NCBI RefSeq assembly: GCF_004362745.1
Contig: NZ_SNXY01000007.1
Coordinates: 558,001 to 622,000, forward strand
Direction of reading: 5' to 3'
From: Oharaeibacter diazotrophicus
GTDB lineage: Bacteria > Pseudomonadota > Alphaproteobacteria > Rhizobiales > Pleomorphomonadaceae
Length of the DNA stretch: 64,000 bases
In this document: positions 17,273-24,214 of the stretch, one piece after another
Layout of the letters: every line of letters starts with the position of its first letter
How positions within the stretch are numbered: position 1 is the first letter of the stretch
Made by a program: the position numbers and the translations under genes
Notes under the pieces: model-generated
Databases searched by the model: none
What the model saw: only the letters and a program-made list of their open reading frames with translations
Told to the model about the DNA's origin: nothing

Positions 17273-18115
17273 ATGAGCGCTTGGCAACCTCTCCGCCCGC
17301 ACCACTCGATCGAGCGGGTGATTGCCAGTATCAACTTTGTTGAGATGTTGCCGCAACTAACGCTTGTGAACTACATTCTTCCAGAGGTGGGGAATGAAGC
17401 TGCCGCCATGGGGTTGGCTACACAAGTAGATGTGATGGAACTCAATGTAGCTATGGGAGCGAGGGGACCTCAAGCTCCACAAGTACCGACCGCAAGTGCT
17501 GGTGTTGTGGGGCGTGCATTCCAGAAGATTGATGGTGGAAGGGTTGTTGCGGAAATAAAAGTAGATCGAAATAGCATTGCATTTGCTATTGAAAAGTACG
17601 AACGATGGGCTGAATTCATCGCCGATTTTCAGAGGCTTGTAAATGATGCAATGCTGACGCAGTTGTTAGGTTTCGTCGGTGTGGCGGTTATTCGCCTTGA
17701 GTACTTTGATAGATTTCTATTTTCTGGTGATGCAAAGAAGGCTCCGGTAGCGGAGCTTTTGGATTTTTCTGGACCCTGGGCCGCGCCTCATGCGCTTACG
17801 GCTTCTGCTACAGGTCAAATGTGGCATTCACATTTCGGTCAGTTCGTAAAAACGAGCGATGGCCTTCAGCGTCTGATCAACGTGAATGTGGAGTGTGTTG
17901 ACGCAAATCGACCTTCTGGGGTTGTTCGAACCATCCTTATTCGAACTTTTGGCGAGGACAGGCTTCTGCCTTCTGATGGATACAGCGGCGCGCCCTCAGG
18001 GGTGCTGAAGCCCGCGTACATTCGAGAGCGACTCGACGACCTCCATACAACCTTGAAGAATCTTTTTGCCCAGACTATAACCCCAGAGTACCGCACTCGC
18101 GTTGGCTTGGTCTGA
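17273..18115 (+). CDS. TIGR04255-family-like protein, first gene of a three-gene cassette
   Basis: A 280-residue protein. ATG 17273 (MSAWQPL) is chosen over an upstream TTG because GAGG lies 12 bases before it. The opening block (LRPHHSIERVIASINF) and later features (YERWAEFIADFQRLVNDA) resemble the sporadically distributed TIGR04255 family, whose function is unknown. There is no membrane segment or signal peptide. GC content is much lower than in the tail genes. The next gene begins near its stop, so the three genes are probably one transcript. Its place between the lysis module and the attachment site is typical for prophage cargo. Family assignment is by eye. Confidence 0.5.
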   Translation: MSAWQPLRPHHSIERVIASINFVEMLPQLTLVNYILPEVGNEAAAMGLATQVDVMELNVAMGARGPQAPQVPTASAGVVGRAFQKIDGGRVVAEIKVDRNSIAFAIEKYERWAEFIADFQRLVNDAMLTQLLGFVGVAVIRLEYFDRFLFSGDAKKAPVAELLDFSGPWAAPHALTASATGQMWHSHFGQFVKTSDGLQRLINVNVECVDANRPSGVVRTILIRTFGEDRLLPSDGYSGAPSGVLKPAYIRERLDDLHTTLKNLFAQTITPEYRTRVGLV

Positions 18116-18125
18116 CGGCAAAATT

Positions 18126-18755
18126 ATGGTTCCGGCATCTCCCGCGGAGGCGCTCGTTTTCGCGTTCCTGGCTTCCGCTAGGACGGTCGCTCCCCCTATG
18201 AGTAAGCTAAGCTCCTCAGTAGAGGAGGAGTATCCTGTCTCTTCCACTATTGGGAGTTTATCAACTGTTGTATTTTCTGATCCGCCGTTTCCTAGGCGGT
18301 GGGGTTCTCTGACTGGTTCGACGCGGGAAGATGCTGACAATATTCCTCCGCCCACGTTAGGCGCGAAGGGATATGACTCAATCCACCTGCTGTCGCCAGT
18401 CTCATACATTGATATAGCGCTGGATGCACTAACACGCTTTGCGTCTTACGATGCCGGCTGGGATGGTTACATGGCGGAGAGGCCGCAGCAGGGCGCTCTG
18501 TTGCTTGCAGGTTATTTTCTGTCAAACTTGAATTTAAAGTCGTCATCTAAGGTCTTTGCCGACTTGCATGCAGATGGTCGCGCCGTGATCGCGCTTTTTT
18601 CAGAGCACGGATCCATCGAAATCACCTTTAGTAATGATAGTATCGCTTGGGCGGCAGATGGTAAGGATATTGACGCCTGGGGAGAAGACAAGTACGCAAG
18701 AGGCTCTACGATTCCTAGTGAGCTTGTGGAACTTTGTGCAGCGCTGTCGATCTGA
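18126..18755 (+). CDS. Unknown protein, second gene of the cassette
   Basis: A 209-residue protein from ATG 18126; a TTG at 18102 inside the previous gene is an alternative and would give 217 residues. The first about 85 residues are low-complexity and Ser/Pro-rich. The folded part begins near residue 95. It contains ALTRFASYDAGWDGYMAERP and then LLLAGYFLSNLNLK, a pattern (W-D-G-Y with a following helix) I have seen in small uncharacterised proteins from accessory regions. It then has a beta-rich end (ADGRAVIALFSEHGSIEITF). No catalytic motif is evident. It overlaps the third gene by 22 bp. Function unknown. Confidence 0.5.
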   Translation: MVPASPAEALVFAFLASARTVAPPMSKLSSSVEEEYPVSSTIGSLSTVVFSDPPFPRRWGSLTGSTREDADNIPPPTLGAKGYDSIHLLSPVSYIDIALDALTRFASYDAGWDGYMAERPQQGALLLAGYFLSNLNLKSSSKVFADLHADGRAVIALFSEHGSIEITFSNDSIAWAADGKDIDAWGEDKYARGSTIPSELVELCAALSI

Positions 18756-19354
18756 ATGCGGAGTGTGCATTTTGCTCAAGGCTGTTTCAGGGCAGCCCTA
18801 TTGGGCGAGCTGCAATTATTGACGCAGAGGCGATGAATTGCGCATGCGATCAATGTTCAGTGTCGCGCTATTCTCCTGGCGTCGTTATGGATGAGGAGAT
18901 GATAATTAGACTGGTGGTTTCTCCGGCAGATATTCATCCAACCGAAGATCGGATAATTTCTTCAGCGCTCTCTTCGGCGGAGAGTTTTGGTCTTTCTACT
19001 CTTCGTTCGCGCTATGCAACGGAGGTAGATATTATTGAGACGGCAGAGGAAGTACTGGCGCGCGCTACAAAAAATTCTGGTTCTAGAAGGTATCTAGTGG
19101 GGGCCTTTGAGGCACCAGTAGCCTTGTTTAGGCGCATGGATGCGAACAAAAAGCTAACCAGAGTCTATGGTGTTTATGATACTGCTATGGTAAATCGACG
19201 TTCTCACGCAGACGTGTTTATGGCCCTCTCGAATTTTGCGGGGGGTGCAAGAGATAAAGCTAGAAAGAATATGTTGAGGCTACTTATGGATTATTTCCAT
19301 CCCGTAAGAGACTTCCGAGGAGGTCTGATTGCGAGATTTGGACAGGACGCCTGA
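18734..19354 (+). CDS. Unknown Cys-containing protein, third gene of the cassette
   Basis: Up to 206 residues from a TTG at 18734. ATG codons at 18888 and 18900 are internal alternatives, but the upstream part looks coding. It has paired cysteines (CAFC, then CACDQC) that could form a small zinc site at residues about 11-41. The rest is a single alpha/beta domain (IIRLVVSPADI, SSALSSAESFGLSTLRS, FEAPVALFRRMD, YGVYDTAMVNRRSHADVF). No known family is recalled with confidence. The 22-bp overlap with the preceding gene implies translational coupling. AT-rich like its partners. It is the last gene before the tRNA-His attachment site. Confidence 0.5.
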   Translation: MCSAVDLNAECAFCSRLFQGSPIGRAAIIDAEAMNCACDQCSVSRYSPGVVMDEEMIIRLVVSPADIHPTEDRIISSALSSAESFGLSTLRSRYATEVDIIETAEEVLARATKNSGSRRYLVGAFEAPVALFRRMDANKKLTRVYGVYDTAMVNRRSHADVFMALSNFAGGARDKARKNMLRLLMDYFHPVRDFRGGLIARFGQDA

Positions 19355-19600
19355 GGCGCCGATTCTGCTTTGCGATTAAATGACAATATACGCAAGAGTG
19401 AAATTTTCCCCTTGAGGATGAGTGCTGCCAATGCATGCTTGGTGATAGTCGATTCGATGTGCTCGAGTGTCTGGAGGAAGCCCGAGCAATTGCCGTGCGA
19501 TCCGTCGGCGGGTTTGACAAATCGCCCGTAAGTCATTGATGGTCAGTAGCTGGTTTGACGCAGGCTGCTTTTTCAACTATCTGATAATATGATCGAAATT
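19355..19600 (+). other. AT-rich intergenic region at prophage right end
   Basis: No supportable gene. Three overlapping short leftward frames exist (about 65-80 codons, for example one with INDLRAICQTRRRIARQLLG), but none has a clear ribosome binding site or a family I recognise. One might be a phage gene fragment. The segment leads directly into the attachment site. Confidence 0.4.
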
Positions 19601-19650
19601 GCGGATTGTGGCTCCGAAGGTCGCTGGTTCAAGCCCAGCCAGCTGTACCA
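19601..19650 (+). other. tRNA-His 3' fragment: prophage attachment site (attR-like)
   Basis: Fifty bases match the 3' half of a tRNA. The anticodon arm GCGGA-TTGTGGC-TCCGA has anticodon GTG (His). The T arm is GCTGG-TTCAAGC-CCAGC. The acceptor strand is CAGCTGT followed by A73 and CCA (19648-19650). The 5' half is missing: upstream is AT-rich phage DNA. An acceptor 5' strand GCAGCTG would pair to give G1:U72 with A73, the unusual tRNA-His form described for some alphaproteobacteria. A phage that integrated into the 3' end of tRNA-His would leave exactly this on its right side, with the intact tRNA on the left, outside the window. Confidence 0.75.
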
Positions 19651-19863
19651 CCCCTCTCCCTCTGCAAAACGACGATCGGGTCGGCGACGACGGCGGTTCG
19701 ACACGGCCCTTCCGGCCGCCCGCCTCGGCCCCCGTACGGTCGCACGGACCACCGAACCGCCGCAGATCGTCGCGGCCCCCCCGTCGCCTGGACGTCTCGA
19801 GCCGTCGGGCCGGGGCCCGATCCCGCTCGACCGCGACGTCATGCCGTCAGCCCCGGCCGAGAC

Positions 19864-21983
19864 GCTTCGACGAGGCCCGGCCGTCGGGCCGGGAAGTGGT
19901 GCTGCCGGAAGGCGTCACCCGCCTGCGCTTCGCGACGCTTGAATGAGGTCCCGGCCGTTGGGCCGGGAAGTGGACAAGGCGTTCGACGAGGCCGCGGGCC
20001 GCGAGTACGCGCTTCAATGAGGTCCCGGCCGTTGGGCCGGGAAGTAGTCGGTGAAGTCGCCGACGGCGTAGCCCCGGCCGTAGTCGCTTCAATGAGATCC
20101 CGGCCGTTGGGCCGGGAAGTAGCTCGCCGGACCTCTGCGACGCCGCGCGCGAGGACTGGTCGCTTCAATGAGGTCCCGGCCGTTGGGCCGGGAAGTAGCG
20201 ACGGGCGACGCACAAGACCTTACCGCCGATCAAGTGCTTCAATGAGGTCCCGGCCGTTGGGCCGGGAAGTAGGACGCGGGCCGACGCCGCGGAAATCCGG
20301 GAAAATATGCTGCAATGAGGTCCCGGCCGTTGGGCCGGGAAGTAGTGGTGCGGTGCGACCTCGCTTTCCGAGGCGTCGTTGTCGGCTTCAATGAGGTCCC
20401 GGCCGTTGGGCCGGGAAGTAGGGTTTCCGTTGATTTCGCACCTGATGGGCGTGACTGGCTTCAATGAGGTCCCGGCCGTTGGGCCGGGAAGTAGCTCCGG
20501 TGCGTTCAACCAGCGCCGGCAGGAGAACATGCTTCAATGAGGTCCCGGCCGTTGGCCGGGAAGTAGGTAGTAGGTCGAGGCCCCGGGCGCCGACAGGACG
20601 CGGCTTCAATGAGGTCCCGGCCGTTGGGCCGGGAAGTAGTCGAGGCTTTCCAGGCGCTGAGCTACGTCGCCGAACAGCTTCAATGAGTTCCCGGCCGTTG
20701 GGCCGGGAAGTAGGCGTGCGGCCGGCGATGAATTCGCGCAGGGCCGGGCTGCTTCAATGAGGTCCCGGCCGTTGGGCCGGGAAGTAGCCGCAGCGGCTGG
20801 CCGCCCTCGTCGGTGTGGGTCTCCTCGCTTCAATGAGGTCCCGGCCGTTGGGCCGGGAAGTAGCGAGTTCATCAAGCTCGCCCGTGACGGCGCGGAAGTG
20901 CTTCAATGAGGTCCCGGCCGTTGGGCCGGGAAGTAGGGCACACGATCGGGACCGGGGCAGGTGCAGGTGTGCCACGTGGCGCTTCAATGAGGTCCCGGCC
21001 GTTGGGCCGGGAAGTAGCTGCCTGATGCTGGCCGGCTGCATCACCACCGAGAAAGCGCTTCAATGAGGTCCCGGCCGTTGGGCGGGGAAGTAGGATCTCT
21101 ACCCGGGGGCCTTCGTGCGGACGATCGGCACGCTTCAATGAGGTCCCGGCCGTTGGGCCGGGAAGTAGGGCGCGCATCCGGTCGAGCGTCACCAGCGTGT
21201 CGCGGCTTCAATGAGGTCCCGGCCGCTGGGCCGGGAAGTAGTCGCCTACATGTCCCGGACGACGACGATCGTGCACGTGCTTCAATGAGGTCCCGGCCGT
21301 TGGGCCGGGAAGTAGGCGGCGGCGGCGGCTCCGGCGGCGGCGTCACCTCGGCGCTTCAATGAGGTCCCGGCCGTTGGGCCGGGAAGTAGCCGAGACGACC
21401 GCGATCTCCTGGTGCGACGCGACGTGGCTTCAATGAGGTCCCGGCCGTTGGGCCGGGAAGTAGGCCGGTGGGTCTCGATCTCGACGTCGGTCGCCTCGCC
21501 GCTTCAATGAGGTCCCGGCCGTTGGGCCGGGAAGTAGACGGAACTTGGACCCGGACGACCCTGTAGAGCAGGCCGCTTCAATGAGGTCCCGGCCGTTGGG
21601 CCGGGAAGTAGGGTTTCGGTTCCGGGGAAAAGCGCCCGGCATTCGGCGTCGCTTCAATGAGGTCCCGGCCGTTGGGCCGGGAAGTAGACGCCGGAGTGGC
21701 GAAGCTGGCGGGATGGGCGACGGCGCTTCAATGAGGTCCCGGCCGTTGGGCCGGGAAGTAGCGGCATCCAGTCGCACCACCACGCTCGGCGGATCGCGCT
21801 TCAATGAGGTCCCGGCCGTTGGGCCGGGAAGTAGATCATCGTGCACGAGTTCCACGCCGGCCTCTGGGTCGCTTCAATGAGGTCCCGGCCGTTGGGCCGG
21901 GAAGTAGGCCGGACACTGCGTTGGACACGCGGCGCTGCTCTTCCTTGCTTCAATGAGGTCCCGGCCGTTGGGCCGGGAAGTAG
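19864..21983 (-). CRISPR. CRISPR array 1 (type I-G), 28 repeats plus one degenerate terminal repeat
   Basis: Twenty-eight copies of a 37-nt repeat begin at 19937 and end at 21983. They start GCTTCAATGA, end GAAGTAG, and hold an 8-bp stem TCCCGGCC/GGCCGGGA. Spacers are 36-44 nt. A more diverged 36-nt copy lies at 19864-19899. On the minus strand the repeat ends in ATTGAAGC, a typical 8-nt crRNA handle. The degenerate copies are all at the low-coordinate end, so transcription is inferred leftward from the cas2 side. Most repeats are identical. Variants occur at 20086, 20309, 20531 (one base short), 20677, 21057 and 21205. Repeat form and neighbouring genes agree with type I-G (I-U). Confidence 0.95.
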
Positions 21984-22242
21984 GCCCCCTTGCATTTTCC
22001 CTGCGGGACGAAGGGCTCGCGAGTGCAGATGCGAGGGGTCGCCGGCAGGGCCGTCGCCGGTTCGTACGACGAGGCCCGACAGAGCTGGACGATATCAAAG
22101 AACGTGATCCACCTCGACGGTTTGGCCGGGTGCGAGCGCTGGCGCCGGTTCGGGTTGCGACGGACCGCTCGCGGGAGTGTAGCGCAGCGCGAGGCGGTGG
22201 TCGCGGGTGCAGCCGCCGATTTCGGCCCGACCTCGCCGACCG
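21984..22242 (-). promoter_or_regulatory. Probable leader of CRISPR array 1
   Basis: A 259-bp stretch between the array and the cas2 stop codon holds no supportable gene. It adjoins the end of the array with perfect repeats, opposite to the degenerate end, and so is the expected leader with the array promoter on the minus strand. It has less extreme GC content in part (around 22080-22105), but I could not define convincing -10 and -35 boxes. Confidence 0.5.
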
Positions 22243-22566
22243 TCAGATCACCACCGCCTCGCGCACGATTGGCGCGAAGCTCTTGCCGAGGCTCTCGACC
22301 TGCAGGTCGACGTCGTCGGCCGGGCCGAGGTCCAGGATGAGGACGTGGTCGCTGCCGTGGTCGATCGACGCTTCCAGGGCGGCGGCCATCTCGATGCGGC
22401 GGCCGCCGTCGAGCCGGCAATGGAAGACGGAGAGCTGCAGCCAGCGGCCGTAGCCCTTCATGATCTTGAAGACGCGCCGCCAGCGCTTCGGATCGGCGAT
22501 GTCGTAGGTGACGACATAGGCGTGTTCGGCGTTGGAGCGGCGGGCCGGCGCGGGCGTGGCGGGCAT
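22243..22566 (-). CDS. cas2: CRISPR-associated endonuclease Cas2
   Basis: A 107-residue protein with the Cas2 ferredoxin-like pattern: AYVVTYDIADPKRWRRVFKIMKGY carries the conserved first-strand Asp, followed by WLQLSVFHCRLD and DHVLILDLGP. Cas2 forms the structural core of the Cas1-Cas2 spacer-integration complex. It is the last gene of the leftward cas operon, 13 bp after the Cas1 stop and next to the presumed leader. Intact and normal in length, with a short N-terminal extension. Confidence 0.9.
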   Translation of the reverse strand: MPATPAPARRSNAEHAYVVTYDIADPKRWRRVFKIMKGYGRWLQLSVFHCRLDGGRRIEMAAALEASIDHGSDHVLILDLGPADDVDLQVESLGKSFAPIVREAVVI

Positions 22567-22579
22567 TGTGGCGGTTCCG

Positions 22580-23816
22580 TCAGCGCGGGACGTAGTGCGG
22601 ATAGCGCGGGATCTCGCCGGCGCAGAAGCGGGCGAACAGGCGCGCCTGCACCTGGATCAGCCGGCGCATGGAGATCTGGTAGCCGAAGGCGGGATGGGTG
22701 GTTTCCTGGTCGAGCCGGCGTTCGTAGGCGGCGACGAGGGTGCGACGGGACCTCGGCGTCAGGTTGCAGCCGCCGGCGGCGAAGACGAAGTCGTCCGATC
22801 CGAGTTCGCCGTTGTTCAGCGCCATCAGCACGGCGCTGTCGGCGAGCAGCGGGCGGAACGGCTCGATCAGGTCCAGCGCCAGTGCCGGACGGCCGGGGCG
22901 TTCGACGTGGTAGACGCCCTTCCACGGGTCGAGGCCCACCGCCGAGGTGGCCGAGGCGAAGGTGCGCGTGAGGAGGGCGTAGGCCAGCGACAGGCAGGCG
23001 TTGACCGGATCGGCCGGCGGGCGGCGGTTGCGCCGCTCGAACGCGAAGGCCGGCATGGTGGCGACGGGCTCGGCGAACAGTTTCGGCAGGGCGCGGAAGT
23101 AGAGCGCGGCCGCCTCGCCCTCGAGGCCGAGCAGGCCGTCGCGGGTCTCTGCGCGGGCCGTACGGTCGGCGAGGAGGGCGAGACGGTCGAGCACGGGGCC
23201 GCGCTCGCCGGTCTCGCCGCGCCAGTTGCGGCGCAGCATGGTGCGGCCGTTGCGGATCTTCGCCGCGACCAGTTCGCGGGCGAAGGCGAGGCGGCGGGCG
23301 TCGTCGGCGGCGAAGGTGTATTGCGCAGTGCGGTTGACGGCGCTCTTCGGGCCCTCGCGGCCGGTCGAGCCGAGATACCAGAAGCCGGAGGACATCCAGG
23401 TGACGGAGACGTCGCGGCGCAGGAGTTCGTGCACCGCCGGCGTCGTCAGCGACACCGGGCCGGCGAGGACGACGTCGGAGACCTCGTCGAGCGGCACGGT
23501 GCGGTCGGCCTCGCCCTCCACCTGGATCACCAGCGTGAAGTCCTTCTTGGTGATGCGCGCCCCCGGCGTCTGCACGTAGAGCGGCAGGGCGGGGGTGGCC
23601 GGCGGCGGCGGCGTCGACGCTGCCCGCCCATTCCCCGCGCCCCCATTCGAGCACGGCGAGGCGCGGGCAACAGCCCCACTCGTTGACCATGCGCGCGGGA
23701 ACGAGGATCTCGTCGATGCCGGCGCTCGGCGCGAACAGCGGCAGTTCGCCCTGGCGCGACGACGTGGGCGTGGCGGCAGGGGGCGGCGTGGTCGATTTCG
23801 TATCGGAAGGAGACAT
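22580..23816 (-). pseudogene. cas1: cas4-cas1 fusion with Cas4 domain deleted and frameshifted; Cas1 part intact
   Basis: ATG 23816, preceded by AGGAG, opens a frame with the start of a Cas4-Cas1 fusion (ILVPARMVNEWGCCPRLAVLEW, ending GEWAGSVD). Within about 20 codons this frame reaches DNA that encodes the start of Cas1, but the Cas1 sequence (LPLYVQTPGARITKK) is in a different frame. About 170 residues normally present between these points, including the Cas4 nuclease core and most Cys ligands, are absent. The Cas1 domain then runs complete to 22580. It has EGEAAALYFRAL with a metal-binding Glu and HVERPGRPALALDLIEPFRP with His and acidic residues. The Cas1 frame has no good start of its own; an ATG at about 23858 is possible. 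Confidence 0.8.
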
Positions 23817-24214
23817 GGCGGATCTCCTGCACGGACAGGGTGCATGAAACGGGCCGGTCGTGTCCGGCGGCAATCATGCGTGCCGGGAGCAGCTCCGGCC
23901 TGGACGAGCCGCGACCGCCGCCGCCGATCTCCTCGTCGGAGCGGCGGCCGTGGGGGCGGCGGTGGGCTCCCTGTTCGCATCGGCGAGCCGGGACCCGTCC
24001 CGGTCGCGACGTTACCGGCGCGGCGTCGCAGCGTTGCCCGATGCCGATTGTGCCGGGTGAATCGGTCAGCGGACGCGGTCGTGAAGGCGCCCGCGTCTCC
24101 AGCTGCGTGGCCGGCCGCGAGGCGCGCCGCGTCTCGCTCCGCGCATGGACCTGCACGGCGCTGCCCACGGTCGAGCGGCGACTTCGGATGTGGTTCCGCG
24201 CCCGGACCTCGCCC
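23817..24214 (-). other. 398-bp gap between csb2 and the cas4-cas1 gene
   Basis: No supportable gene in either direction; frames here are shadows of neighbouring GC-rich sequence. Such a gap is unusual in an operon whose other cas genes overlap or abut. It may hold a promoter for the adaptation genes or residue of deleted DNA. A leftward ribosome binding site (AGGAG) for the cas4-cas1 start lies at its lower end. Confidence 0.4.

Noticed and set aside
19284-19576. Short leftward frames near the attachment site
   Set aside because: Three mutually overlapping frames, none with a ribosome binding site or recognised family; described only as intergenic DNA.
19601-19650. A complete tRNA gene
   Set aside because: Only the anticodon arm, T arm and acceptor 3' strand are present; the upstream 30 bases cannot form the D arm or the 5' acceptor strand.
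19606-21880. Several open frames of 70-260 codons with repeated peptide units across the CRISPR array
   Set aside because: They are translations of the 37-nt repeats, which in some frames lack stops; they are not genes.
19864-21983. Spacers of array 1 targeting the prophage in this window
   Set aside because: Comparing by eye, no spacer matches the phage genes at 1-19650. A computed search of all 27 spacers against the window, allowing a few mismatches, would settle it.
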